A DNA stretch of 64,000 nt from Pelomonas sp. Root1217 (GTDB taxonomy: Bacteria > Pseudomonadota > Gammaproteobacteria > Burkholderiales > Burkholderiaceae_C): NCBI RefSeq assembly GCF_001425705.1, contig NZ_LMDC01000029.1:186001-250000 (forward strand), given 5' to 3'. Below, piece after piece: positions 55,059 to 63,336 of this stretch (positions are counted from its first letter, which is position 1; the number at the start of each line of letters is the position of its first letter). The notes under the pieces were generated by a model that was given only the letters and a program-made list of their open reading frames with translations, had not been told where the DNA came from and did no database searches. Made by a program: the position numbers and the translations under genes.

Positions 55059-56390
55059 TCAGCCGCGCCAGGCTTGAAGGAAGTCGCGGTACCACTCGGC
55101 GCTGGCCTTGGGCGTGCGAGCCTGCGTCTCGTAGTCGACATGCACGATACCGAAGCGCTTCAGGTAGCCACTGGACCACTCGAAGTTGTCCATCAGGCTC
55201 CAGACCATATAACCCGCCATCGGCACGCCCTTCTGCATGGCGCTGGCCACGGCGGCGATGTGGTCGCGCAGGTAGGCGATGCGGTCGTCGTCCTGCACGC
55301 GGCCGTTGACGACGGTCTGGTCCTTGAAGGCGCCACCGTTCTCGGTCACGTAGACGGGCGGCAGGCCGGGGTAGTCGCGGTGCAGCAGGCAGAGCAGGTC
55401 GTGCAGGCCCTGGGCGTAGATCTCCCAGCCCATGTCGGACACCGGCAGGCCGCGCTCCTCGGGCTTCCACTCCGCACCGCTGGCCGACACGACGCTGCGG
55501 GTGTAGTAGTTGACGCCGAGGTAGTCCATCGGCTGGGCGATCGCGGCCATGTCGCCGGCCTGCACCACGGGCGCGTCAGCACCCAGCTCGGCCATCACCT
55601 CTTCAGGGTAGTTGCCCTTGAACAGCGGATCGGCATACCAGCGGCGGCTGCGGGCGTCGGCCATGGTCGCGGCGGCGATGTCCTCGGGCATGGCGGTGGC
55701 CGGCACGGTGGACGACAGGTTCAGCACGATGCCCAACTGGCTTTTGGCACCGTCGGCGCGCAGGGCCTGCAAGGCCAGGCCGTGGCTGAGCAGCAGGTGG
55801 TGGCAGACCTGGGTGGCAATCTTGCGGCTCTTGATGCCGGGCGCGAAATTGCCCTGCTCGTTGCCGAGCACGGCGATGACCCAGGGCTCGTTGTGGGTGG
55901 TGATGCCGTCGACACGGTCGCCGATGCGGGCCTGCACATGGCGGGCGTAGTCGACGAAGCGATGCACGGTGTCGCGGTCATTCCAGCCGCCGCGGTCCTG
56001 CAGGCCCTGCGGCAGGTCCCAGTGGTTCAGCGTCGCGAAGGCCTGGATGCCGCGCTGCTTCAGGCCATCCACCAGACGCTCGTAGAAGTCCAGGCCCTTG
56101 GGGTTGAAGTCGCCGTAGCCCTTGGCCTGCACGCGCGGCCAGGCGATGGAGAAGCGGTAGCAATTGACGCCGAGGGACGCGATCAGGTCGAGGTCTTCGT
56201 CGAGGCGGTTGAATTGGTCGCAGGCCACGTCGCCGTTGCTGGCGTCGGCAATCGCGCCGGGCTGCTTGCAGAAGCGGTCCCAGATGGACTCGCCCTTGCC
56301 GTCCGCGTGGGCGGCGCCTTCGATCTGGAAGCTGCTGGTGGCGACGCCCCAGATGAAGTTGGGCGGAAATTGCTGGTGCAGAGGATTCAT
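55059..56390 (-). CDS. GH1 beta-glucosidase
   Basis: 443 residues. Acid/base glutamate in GITTHNEPW, nucleophile in PVYVTENGGAF, FIWGVATSSFQIEGA at the start and YMVWSLMDNFEWSSGY near the end. No signal peptide, so cytoplasmic: it splits imported beta-glucosides to glucose. Nine bases after malG-like permease in the same operon. Confidence 0.95.
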   Translation of the reverse strand: MNPLHQQFPPNFIWGVATSSFQIEGAAHADGKGESIWDRFCKQPGAIADASNGDVACDQFNRLDEDLDLIASLGVNCYRFSIAWPRVQAKGYGDFNPKGLDFYERLVDGLKQRGIQAFATLNHWDLPQGLQDRGGWNDRDTVHRFVDYARHVQARIGDRVDGITTHNEPWVIAVLGNEQGNFAPGIKSRKIATQVCHHLLLSHGLALQALRADGAKSQLGIVLNLSSTVPATAMPEDIAAATMADARSRRWYADPLFKGNYPEEVMAELGADAPVVQAGDMAAIAQPMDYLGVNYYTRSVVSASGAEWKPEERGLPVSDMGWEIYAQGLHDLLCLLHRDYPGLPPVYVTENGGAFKDQTVVNGRVQDDDRIAYLRDHIAAVASAMQKGVPMAGYMVWSLMDNFEWSSGYLKRFGIVHVDYETQARTPKASAEWYRDFLQAWRG

Positions 56391-56399
56391 GGACTGTTC

Positions 56400-57275
56400 T
56401 TATTTGACGGCGCCCGCCGTGAGGCCGGCGATGAGCTGGCGCGACGAGATGACGAAGAGGACGAGCAGGGGCAGCGTCGCGATGGCCGAACCGGCCATCA
56501 GCGCGCCCCATTCGGTGCTGGTGGTGCTGAAGAGGCTGCGCAGGGCCAGCGGCAGCGTGTAGTTCTCGGCCGCGCGCATGACGATCAGCGGGTTCATGAA
56601 GTTGTTCCATGAACTGATGAAGGTGATCAGGCCGAGGGTGCCCAGAGCCGGCTTCATCAGCGGCAGGGCGATGCGCCAGTAGATGCCGAGCTCGCTGCAG
56701 CCATCGATGCGGGCGGCGTTGATGAGCTCGTGCGGCACCGTGCTGGCGGCGAACTGGCGCATCAGGAAGATGCCGAAGGCGCTGGCCGCACCCGGCAGGT
56801 ACAGCGCCCGGTGGGTGTCGATCCAGCCCAGGGTGTCCATGACCATGAAGGTCGGGATCATGTTCATGAAGGCCGGCACCATCATGGTCCCCATGACGAG
56901 GGCGAACAGCGCCTTCTTGAAGCGGAACTCCAGCATCGCGAAGGCATAGCCAGCCATGGAGCAGAACAGCAGCGTCAGCGCCGTGGACATCAGGCCCACG
57001 TAGAGGCTCCAGCCGACGTTCTTCCAGAACGGCAGCCGTGTCGTCAGCACGGCGATGTTGTTGAGCAGCTCGGTGCTGAAGAACAGCGGCGGCGGCACAT
57101 TGAAGATGTCGGTGCGCGACTGGGTCGCGAACACGAACATGAAATAGAAGGGCGCCAGCATGATCAGCGCGCCGATGCTGACGATGGCGTAGGCCGCATA
57201 TCTGGGCAGCGGGTTCACGTTCGGCCCCTTGGCGCTGTGCGATGCCCCGGCAAGCGTCACGGATGCGGCGCTCAT
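56400..57275 (-). CDS. Sugar ABC transporter permease, MalG type
   Basis: 291 residues, six hydrophobic segments. The EAA loop for ATPase docking reads INAARIDGCSELGIYWRIAL (EAA---G variant). Starts ATGA over the end of the MalF-type gene. Belongs with the binding protein at 58.2 kb. No ATPase is encoded in this operon. Confidence 0.92.
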   Translation of the reverse strand: MSAASVTLAGASHSAKGPNVNPLPRYAAYAIVSIGALIMLAPFYFMFVFATQSRTDIFNVPPPLFFSTELLNNIAVLTTRLPFWKNVGWSLYVGLMSTALTLLFCSMAGYAFAMLEFRFKKALFALVMGTMMVPAFMNMIPTFMVMDTLGWIDTHRALYLPGAASAFGIFLMRQFAASTVPHELINAARIDGCSELGIYWRIALPLMKPALGTLGLITFISSWNNFMNPLIVMRAAENYTLPLALRSLFSTTSTEWGALMAGSAIATLPLLVLFVISSRQLIAGLTAGAVK

Positions 57276-58168
57276 GCTTGCGGCCTCCGGTCGGCGAAGG
57301 CCTTGTTGGTCAGCCAGGTCAGCAGCGCGATGACACCGAACATGATCCAGGCCAGCGCGCTCGCGCCGCCGAAGTCGCTGAAGTCAAAGGCCTCGCGGTA
57401 GAGGTACATCGCCACCGTCATGGCCTGCTGGTCGGCACCGCCCTTGCCGTTGGTCAGGATGAACGGCTCCTCGAACAGCTGCAGCCCGCCGATGAGGGAC
57501 AGCGTGACGCCGAACAGGATCATGGGTTTCAAGCTCGGCAACGTGATGCGCCAGAACTGCTGCCAGGCATTGGCACCGTCGAGCTTGGCAGCCTGGTAGA
57601 GGTCGTTCGGGATGGTCTGCAGCGCCGCGAGATACAGCACCAGGTTGAAGCCCACATAGCGCCAGAACACCACCAGGGCGATGGCGGGCTTGATGGCGTC
57701 GGGCGAGCGCATCCAGTTGATGTTGTCCATGCCGAACAGCGCATGCAGGGCCTGGTTGATCAGCCCGTAGTCGTTGGAGAACAGCGAGCCGAACAGCATC
57801 GCGATGGCGACCGTCGACGTGATGTAGGGCAGGAAATAGGCGCCCGAGAACAGGCCGCGCCAGCGCCCGAAGGACCGGTGCAGAAACACCGCCAGCGGCA
57901 GCGCCACCAGGTGCTGCGGCGCGCCCGACACGAAGGCCAGCCACAGCGTGTTGCGCAATGCCTTCCAGAACCAGCCGTCGGTCAGCGCGAAGACGAAGTT
58001 GTCCAGGCCGACAAACTTCATCGAATCGATGCCGCTGGTCGGCTCCCAGGACTGGAAGGCCAGCCAGGCCGAGAACAGCAGCGGGAACAGGCCGAAGACA
58101 GCGAACAGGATCAGGAAGGGGCTGACCAGGACGTAGGGCGTCCAGCTGGCGGGGATGCGGAACTTCAT
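57272..58168 (-). CDS. Sugar ABC transporter permease, MalF type
   Basis: 298 residues, six hydrophobic segments; EAA-type loop LYQAAKLDGANAWQQFWRIT. Its start overlaps the binding-protein stop by one base. Forms the channel with the MalG-type partner. Confidence 0.92.
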   Translation of the reverse strand: MKFRIPASWTPYVLVSPFLILFAVFGLFPLLFSAWLAFQSWEPTSGIDSMKFVGLDNFVFALTDGWFWKALRNTLWLAFVSGAPQHLVALPLAVFLHRSFGRWRGLFSGAYFLPYITSTVAIAMLFGSLFSNDYGLINQALHALFGMDNINWMRSPDAIKPAIALVVFWRYVGFNLVLYLAALQTIPNDLYQAAKLDGANAWQQFWRITLPSLKPMILFGVTLSLIGGLQLFEEPFILTNGKGGADQQAMTVAMYLYREAFDFSDFGGASALAWIMFGVIALLTWLTNKAFADRRPQA

Positions 58169-59436
58169 CAGCGGTTGGCCCTGTGCACGAGCAAGGCCTG
58201 GGCGTCTTCCAGGGCCTTGGGGATGGGCTTGCCGTACTCGAGCACGTTATCGAGCTCGGCGTTGATGACCTCGTCGGCGAACTTGTGCTGCTTGTGCATC
58301 TTGACGACCGGGATGCGCCGCGCGGCGTCGCGCCACAGCAGGCGCGCATGCTGACCGCCCAGGAAGGGCACGGGCTGGTCGAAGAAGGGGTCCTGCTGGG
58401 CGTCCAGCAGCGCCGGGAAGGCGTCCTGAGACTTGAAGGCCTCGAGCTGGCGCTGGCGGTCCAGCGTCAGCTCCTGGATCAGTTGCCAGGCGAGCTGCTT
58501 GCGTTCGGGCGCCGAGCGGCGCGGGATGGCGTAGTAGGTGCCGCCGTAGGAGCAGTAGGTGTTCTCGGGCAGTTGTGCGATGCGCCATTTGCCGGCCGTC
58601 TGCGGTGCCACCCAGTTGGCCATCTGGCCGGCCATCCAGCCGCCCGACAGCTCGGTGGCCAGGCGGCCGCGCTTGAGCATCTCGGCCCAGTCGTTGAACC
58701 AGACCTCGACGCGCGCGTCCAGCTTCTGGCGGCGCACCGTCCGCGCCAGCTCGAAGGCGCGCACGAAGCGCGGCGACGTGATCTGCGCCCGGCCCTGGTT
58801 GTCGAAGAACTGGCCTTCGCCGGGCGGCGTGCCGCCGCGCACGATGATGTCCTTGAGCAGGCGCACGTCGCCGATAAGGTAGGCGCCGGTCTTGGCCTTG
58901 AGTTGCATGCCTGCATCGACATAGGCCTCCCAGGACTGGGTCAGGTCCGTTTCCTTCAGGCCCGCCTGGGCCAGCAGGTCGACGCGATAGAAAAGCGACC
59001 CTGGGCCGATGTCGGTGGGCAGCGCGACGATGGCGCCCTGGCGGTTGCGTGCCGTCTCGATGGCGAAGGGCACGAAGCGATCCTTGAAGCGCTCGGCGCC
59101 GAAGGCCGGCGCGGACAGGTCATCCAGGCCCGTGCCCAGCGAGAACCGGCCGAGGTAGCTCGTTTCCAGCGCGATGACGTCGGGCAGGTGGCCAGAGGTC
59201 GATAGCGCTGTCGTCATCGCCGTGTGATGGTCGTCGTACTGGCGGCTGATGACCTCGGTGCGGATCTCGGGGTGGCGCTGGCTCCAGCCCTTGAGGACGT
59301 CTTTGGCGATCACGTCGACCAGTGGGAAGGCCGCCACCGTCAGCGGTGGCTGCTCCTTGGCGTGGACCAGGCCCGCAGCGCCGCCGAGAGCGGCCGCGAG
59401 CAGGTGGCGACGGTGAAGGGAATAGGTGTCCGACAT
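58168..59436 (-). CDS. Sugar ABC transporter substrate-binding protein (probably beta-glucoside)
   Basis: 422 residues. N-terminal LHRRHLLAAALGGAAG with twin arginines and a hydrophobic stretch, then ALAVHA-type cleavage near residue 25, possibly Tat-exported. Body matches family-1 binding proteins (ALETSYLGRFSLGTG, GGWMAGQMANWV). The operon context (GH1, GH16) suggests laminari- or cello-oligosaccharide. The ATG is only four bases from a LacI-type palindrome and has no Shine-Dalgarno sequence, so a leaderless or very short mRNA start is possible. Confidence 0.88.
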   Translation of the reverse strand: MSDTYSLHRRHLLAAALGGAAGLVHAKEQPPLTVAAFPLVDVIAKDVLKGWSQRHPEIRTEVISRQYDDHHTAMTTALSTSGHLPDVIALETSYLGRFSLGTGLDDLSAPAFGAERFKDRFVPFAIETARNRQGAIVALPTDIGPGSLFYRVDLLAQAGLKETDLTQSWEAYVDAGMQLKAKTGAYLIGDVRLLKDIIVRGGTPPGEGQFFDNQGRAQITSPRFVRAFELARTVRRQKLDARVEVWFNDWAEMLKRGRLATELSGGWMAGQMANWVAPQTAGKWRIAQLPENTYCSYGGTYYAIPRRSAPERKQLAWQLIQELTLDRQRQLEAFKSQDAFPALLDAQQDPFFDQPVPFLGGQHARLLWRDAARRIPVVKMHKQHKFADEVINAELDNVLEYGKPIPKALEDAQALLVHRANR

Positions 59437-59439
59437 GGT

Positions 59440-59455
59440 TTGAAAGCGCTTTCAA
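59440..59455. promoter_or_regulatory. LacI-type operator before the beta-glucan ABC operon
   Basis: TTGAAAGCGCTTTCAA, perfect 16-base palindrome with the central CG of LacI-family sites. On the - strand it ends four bases before the start codon of the binding protein. The same core lies before the second GH16 gene at 63.3 kb. Confidence 0.8.
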
Positions 59456-59625
59456 GATTGTGCTTCGACCCGGTGCAGCGCCCCAGCAGCACAAACCCTA
59501 GGGCAACCCCGGACGAAGGCTCGGCGCGGCGACAGCAACGTTTTGTCACCCGAGCTCCGGGTTTTCACCGCTGACGCCTGGGCTGCTGGTGGCAAAGTGG
59601 TATTTAAGAGGTGGTAGCAGTAGCA

Positions 59626-59644
59626 AACTGGATGCATACCAGTT
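59626..59644. promoter_or_regulatory. Inverted repeat in the chitinase promoter region
   Basis: AACTGG, ATGCATA, CCAGTT. A GTGGTAT at 59597-59603 repeats half of it. The ACTGG/CCAGT arms recall GntR-family (DasR/NagR-like) sites that act on chitin genes, but the spacing differs by one base from those I know. Regulator not in the window. Confidence 0.4.
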
Positions 59645-59689
59645 AGAGCCAGCTCCAAAGAGCCTGCACGGAGAGGCAGGCCAGCCGCC

Positions 59690-59712
59690 GGAGAGCCCCG
59701 TTGGGACTCTCC
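59690..59712 (+). promoter_or_regulatory. Leader hairpin before chitinase 1
   Basis: GGAGAG-CCC / GGG-A-CTCTCC around a short loop, followed by CTTTC and about 37 bases to the start codon. Could stabilise the mRNA or act as a weak attenuator. Confidence 0.35.
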
Positions 59713-59749
59713 CTTTCAACGAGACCTTGGCACAACAGGAACGTCTCCC

Positions 59750-61516
59750 ATGAAGCAGTCCTCTACCGGCATCCCGATGCACCAACTGCGTCGCTTGGCC
59801 GCCATCACCGCCACCGCCTTCGCACTCGGCGCGAGCGCCACCACCGCCCTCGCCCAGACCTATCCCGCCTGGGCGCCCGACGTCTACTACACGGCCGGCA
59901 CGGTCGTGACCTACCAGGGCCACAACTACCGCGCCCTGGTCAACCAGACCGACTACTCGTCGACCGGCTGGAACCCGAGCAACGCCTCGCTGTGGACGGA
60001 CCTCGGTGCCGCCTCCGGCCCGGCACCGTCGCCTGCGCCCACGCCCGCCCCGACCCCGGCGCCGACCCCCGCTCCCACGCCGGCCCCGTCGCCCGCGCCC
60101 AGCCCCGCCCCGGCCCCCACCGGCAACTGCGCGCCAGTCTGGTCCAGCAGCACGGCCTACAGCGGCGGCGCCATCGCCAGCAAGGGCACGACCAACTACA
60201 AGGCCAACTGGTGGACCCAGGGCAATGACCCGGCCACCAACAACGGCCCGACCGGCAGCGGCCAGCCCTGGACCTCGCAGGGCGCCTGCACGACCGGCCC
60301 GGCGCCCAGCCCGAGCCCGAGCCCCTCGCCGAGCCCTTCGCCTTCGCCGTCTCCCTCTCCCAGCCCAGCCCCCTCGCCCGCCCCCGCGCCCGGCCTGAGC
60401 GACCCCAACGCCAAGTCCGCCAATCAGAACGGCCGCGCCTACACCGTCTACTACCCGAGCTGGAGCGACAACTGGTTCGATGCCACTGGCATGACGATGA
60501 ACCAGGTCTTCGTGGCCAGCAACTTCGCGCGCATCCCGGCCAACTACACCCATGTGGTGGCGGCCTTCGCCCAGCCCAACTTCTCCTGGGGCGGCATGGC
60601 GGCCAACAACTGGTCGGGCACGGGCATCAACTTCAACGGCCGGCCCTCCGACATCAAGGCCGCCATCGATGTGCTGCACGCCCGCAACATCAAGGTCATC
60701 CTGGCCGTGGGTGGCGCCACCTACAACAGCTGGGGCACCTTGTCGGCTGAAGGCCATGCGGGCAGCGGCCCGACCATCACGGCCCTGTCCAACCTGATGA
60801 AGGACGTCGGCTTCGACGGCCTGGACGTGGACTACGAGGTCGACGGCATCACGACCGATGCCTATGCCGGCGCCGTGAAGGCCATGCGCAAGGCGGTGGA
60901 CCTGGCCGGCGGCGGACGCATCCTGACGGTGGCCGCCTGGTCCTCCGGCTCGGACTGCACCGCCTCCACGGGCAGCGACCCGCAGTGCAACGGCGTGGGC
61001 ACCAGCTACTGGGGCGGCAAGGCCGGCGGCGAGCGCCTGCTCGTCAACGCCTACCCGGCGCTGAAGACGGCCTTCAACATCGTCAACATCATGAGCTATG
61101 ACGCTCGCTACGAGCACTACGACGGCGTGACCGCATGGAAGTCGTACCGCCAGCTCTTCCCGAGCAGCACCATCGTGTCCATCGGCTTCGAGACGGCGCC
61201 GGAAGGCTGGTCGGGCGGCCAGCTCGTCGTCAACAACGCCGACGCGCAGTGCACGGGTTCCGTCATCCTGCAGAACAGCTACGGCGCCAACATCAACCAG
61301 CCCTACTCGGTGGAGCGCTACCTGAACGCGGTGACGACCAGCACGCTGGCCAACAGGAACCCGCGTGACGGCGCCATGCTGTGGCAGGCCCTGAAGACGA
61401 CCAGCGGCAGCTGCGGCAGCGCGCCCCTGGCCTCGCCGGGCGCCATCGGCAAGAAGGCCGCGGGACTGCTCAACCTCGTCGACGACCCGGCGCTGCAGAA
61501 CGCGCCCTGGAAGTAA
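59750..61516 (+). CDS. Secreted GH18 chitinase with two chitin-binding modules
   Basis: 588 residues. Signal peptide of about 35 residues ending ALA. First CBM5/12-type module (YPAWAPDVYYTAGTVVTYQG, W and Y rich), PAPTP linker, second module (WSSSTAYSGGAIASKG, NYKANWWTQGNDP), SPSP linker, then GH18 with GFDGLDVDYEVDG (DxxDxDxE; the glutamate is the acid). Hydrolyses chitin outside the cell. The next gene shares both binding modules but a different catalytic domain. Confidence 0.95.
   Translation: MKQSSTGIPMHQLRRLAAITATAFALGASATTALAQTYPAWAPDVYYTAGTVVTYQGHNYRALVNQTDYSSTGWNPSNASLWTDLGAASGPAPSPAPTPAPTPAPTPAPTPAPSPAPSPAPAPTGNCAPVWSSSTAYSGGAIASKGTTNYKANWWTQGNDPATNNGPTGSGQPWTSQGACTTGPAPSPSPSPSPSPSPSPSPSPSPAPSPAPAPGLSDPNAKSANQNGRAYTVYYPSWSDNWFDATGMTMNQVFVASNFARIPANYTHVVAAFAQPNFSWGGMAANNWSGTGINFNGRPSDIKAAIDVLHARNIKVILAVGGATYNSWGTLSAEGHAGSGPTITALSNLMKDVGFDGLDVDYEVDGITTDAYAGAVKAMRKAVDLAGGGRILTVAAWSSGSDCTASTGSDPQCNGVGTSYWGGKAGGERLLVNAYPALKTAFNIVNIMSYDARYEHYDGVTAWKSYRQLFPSSTIVSIGFETAPEGWSGGQLVVNNADAQCTGSVILQNSYGANINQPYSVERYLNAVTTSTLANRNPRDGAMLWQALKTTSGSCGSAPLASPGAIGKKAAGLLNLVDDPALQNAPWK
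60019..60120 (+). repeat. Low-complexity proline linker 1 of chitinase 1
   Basis: Tandem PAPTPAPTP-type codons with high C content joining the two chitin-binding modules. Prone to length change by slippage. Confidence 0.7.
60301..60391 (+). repeat. Low-complexity SPSP linker of chitinase 1
   Basis: Repeated Ser-Pro codons with varied third bases, before the GH18 domain. Confidence 0.7.
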
Positions 61517-61537
61517 GCCGGCTCTCCTGAGCTGAAC

Positions 61538-61571
61538 GCCGCCGCACCGGACTGCCGGGCGGCGGCCTTTT
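61538..61571 (+). terminator. Terminator between the two chitinases
   Basis: GCCGCCGC (61538-61545), 13-base loop, GCGGCGGC (61559-61566), C and TTTT. Eight-pair GC stem with a short T tract, 25 bases before chitinase 2, so the second gene may need its own promoter or read-through. Confidence 0.75.
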
Positions 61572-61595
61572 CCATCCTCTTCTCGAAAGACCTCC

Positions 61596-63140
61596 ATGAT
61601 TTCGCGCCCACCTCTGCCGCGCGCGGCCGCGCCCTGGCTGCTCGCCGGCGCCCTTGCCTTCGGCAACCCGGCCTTCGCCCAGACCTATCCCGCCTGGACC
61701 GCCGACGTCTACTACACGGCCGGCACGGTCGTGACCTACAACGGCCGCATCTACAAGGCCACCGTCAACCAGACTGACTACGCCAGCACCGGCTGGAACC
61801 CGACCAACGCCTCGCTGTGGACGGACATCGGCGCCGCCTCCGGGCCCGCACCCGCGCCCACGCCGGCACCCACACCAGCGCCGACACCGGCTCCCACGCC
61901 CGCCCCTGAGCCCGCCGGCACCTGGAGCGCCAGCGCCGCCTACCCGGTCGGCGCCGTCGTTTCGTACCAGGGTGTGAACTACAAGGCCAACTGGTGGACC
62001 CAGGGCGACAACCCTTCCACGCACAACGGCCCGACCGGCAGTGGCCAGCCCTGGACCATCGTCAGCGGCACGCCGGCGCCTTCGCCCGCCCCCTCACCTG
62101 CGCCGGCGCCTACGCCAGCTCCCAGCCCGGCACCCACACCGGCGCCAGCGCCAGCGCCTTCACCCACGCCCGCTCCGCCCCCCGGCAAGCACCAGCTCAT
62201 CGGCTACTGGCACAACTTCACGAACCCCGCAGGGCCGACCTTCCCGATCAGCGAGGTGCCAGCGGCCTACGACGTCATCGTGGTCGCCTTCGCCGACGAT
62301 GGCGGCAACGGCGCCATCACCTTCAACCTCGACGCCGGCTTCGGCGGCGAATCGCGCTTCATCGCCGACGTCGCCACCGCCCGCGCCAAGGGCAAGAAGG
62401 TTGTCCTGTCCTTCGGTGGCCAGAACGGTACGGTGACGCTGAACAACGCGACCCAGGTGACCAACTTCGTCAACAGCGTCGAAGCCATCCTGCGCAAATA
62501 CGGCTTCGACGGCATAGACATCGACCTGGAAAGCGGTGCCGGCGTGTCCTGGGGGGCGGCGGTGCAGACCAATCTGGTCACCGCCGTGAAGCAGCTCAAG
62601 GCCCGCATCGGCAGCAGCTTTTATCTGTCGATGGCGCCGGAGCACCCGTATGTGCAGGGCGGGTTCGTTGCCAGCAGCGGCATCTGGGGCGCCTACCTGC
62701 CCATCATCGACGGCCTGCGCGACGAGCTGTCGGTGCTGCATGTCCAGTACTACAACAACGGCGCTGTCTACACGCCTTATTCCACCCAGGGCCTGGCCGA
62801 GGGCAGCACCGACATGCTGGTGGCCGCCAGCCGCATGCTGATCGAGGGCTTCACGACCAACAACGGCACGGGGTCCTATGTCTTCCGCGGCATCCGGCCC
62901 GACCAGGTCGCCTTCGGCCTGCCGTCGGGACCGTCGTCGGCCAACAGCGGCCAAGCCAGCCTCGGCAACATCACGGCGGCGTTGAACTGCCTGACTAGGC
63001 TGACCCAGTGCGGCGCCATCAAGCCGCCTGTGGCCTACCCGACGTTGAAGGGCGTCATGACCTGGTCCATCAACTGGGACAAGAAGGACGGGCAGTCCTT
63101 CTCCAACGGCGTGCGCAATGCGCTGAACGCTCTGCCCTGA
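61596..63140 (+). CDS. Secreted GH18 chitinase 2 with two chitin-binding modules
   Basis: 514 residues. Signal peptide ending AFA. Two CBM5/12-type modules nearly copied from chitinase 1 (YPAWTADVYYTAGTVVTYNG; WSASAAYPVGAVVSYQ, NYKANWWTQGDNP), joined by PAPTP linkers, then a distinct GH18 domain starting HQLIGYWHNFTNPAG with YGFDGIDIDLESG (DxxDxDxE). The catalytic subfamily differs from chitinase 1 (ChiC/ChiD-like), so the pair probably attacks chitin in complementary ways. Confidence 0.94.
   Translation: MISRPPLPRAAAPWLLAGALAFGNPAFAQTYPAWTADVYYTAGTVVTYNGRIYKATVNQTDYASTGWNPTNASLWTDIGAASGPAPAPTPAPTPAPTPAPTPAPEPAGTWSASAAYPVGAVVSYQGVNYKANWWTQGDNPSTHNGPTGSGQPWTIVSGTPAPSPAPSPAPAPTPAPSPAPTPAPAPAPSPTPAPPPGKHQLIGYWHNFTNPAGPTFPISEVPAAYDVIVVAFADDGGNGAITFNLDAGFGGESRFIADVATARAKGKKVVLSFGGQNGTVTLNNATQVTNFVNSVEAILRKYGFDGIDIDLESGAGVSWGAAVQTNLVTAVKQLKARIGSSFYLSMAPEHPYVQGGFVASSGIWGAYLPIIDGLRDELSVLHVQYYNNGAVYTPYSTQGLAEGSTDMLVAASRMLIEGFTTNNGTGSYVFRGIRPDQVAFGLPSGPSSANSGQASLGNITAALNCLTRLTQCGAIKPPVAYPTLKGVMTWSINWDKKDGQSFSNGVRNALNALP
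61846..61914 (+). repeat. Low-complexity proline linker 1 of chitinase 2
   Basis: PAPTPAPTP codon repeats between the chitin-binding modules, like that of chitinase 1. Confidence 0.65.
62071..62184 (+). repeat. Low-complexity proline linker 2 of chitinase 2
   Basis: PAPSPAPAP-type codon repeats ahead of the GH18 domain. Confidence 0.65.
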
Positions 63141-63149
63141 TCCTTTGAC

Positions 63150-63179
63150 TGGAGCCCGCGGCGGTCGCTGTGGGCTCCA
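63150..63179 (+). terminator. Hairpin after chitinase 2
   Basis: TGGAGCCC, 14-base loop, GGGCTCCA, then CCTCGCCTTTTGG. Probable terminator; the T run is displaced by several bases. Confidence 0.5.
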
Positions 63180-63271
63180 CCTCGCCTTTTGGTCCCACGA
63201 CACCCCGGGTCCACCCGTCCCTGAGTTCTGGCACACACGCGTGTTGCCGCCAAGGCATTCGTCCGCTTAAT

Positions 63272-63289
63272 CTTGAAAGCGCTTTCAAG
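63272..63289. promoter_or_regulatory. LacI-type operator before the second GH16 gene
   Basis: CTTGAAAGCGCTTTCAAG, perfect 18-base palindrome containing the same 16-base core as 59440-59455. Lies 47 bases before the start codon, where a repressor would block the promoter. Confidence 0.82.
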
Positions 63290-63336
63290 CCGCAGACACA
63301 GGCGGCGGGCACCACAACCACTTGTTGGAGACATTC

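Larger units (their letters stand above)
59437..59749. promoter_or_regulatory. Divergent control region, beta-glucan operon / chitinase
   Basis: 313 gene-free bases between the ABC operon (-) and the first chitinase (+). Holds the LacI palindrome at 59440-59455, an inverted repeat at 59626-59644 and a leader hairpin at 59690-59712. Its middle (59590-59650) is AT-richer and the likely chitinase promoter. I see no gene in it. Confidence 0.6.

Noticed and set aside
54180-56612. An 810-codon + strand frame opposite GH16 and GH1
   Set aside because: Shadow of GC-rich genes; the - strand has both catalytic motifs of each enzyme and the antisense product has no recognisable domain.
60301-60391. Possible CRISPR-like or satellite repeat
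   Set aside because: The repeats are in-frame Ser-Pro codons of a protein linker with no spacers.
59546-61666. A 706-codon - strand frame opposite chitinase 1, rich in Gly/Arg/Ala
   Set aside because: Its glycine-rich composition is the reverse reading of the proline linkers; no signal or domain supports it.
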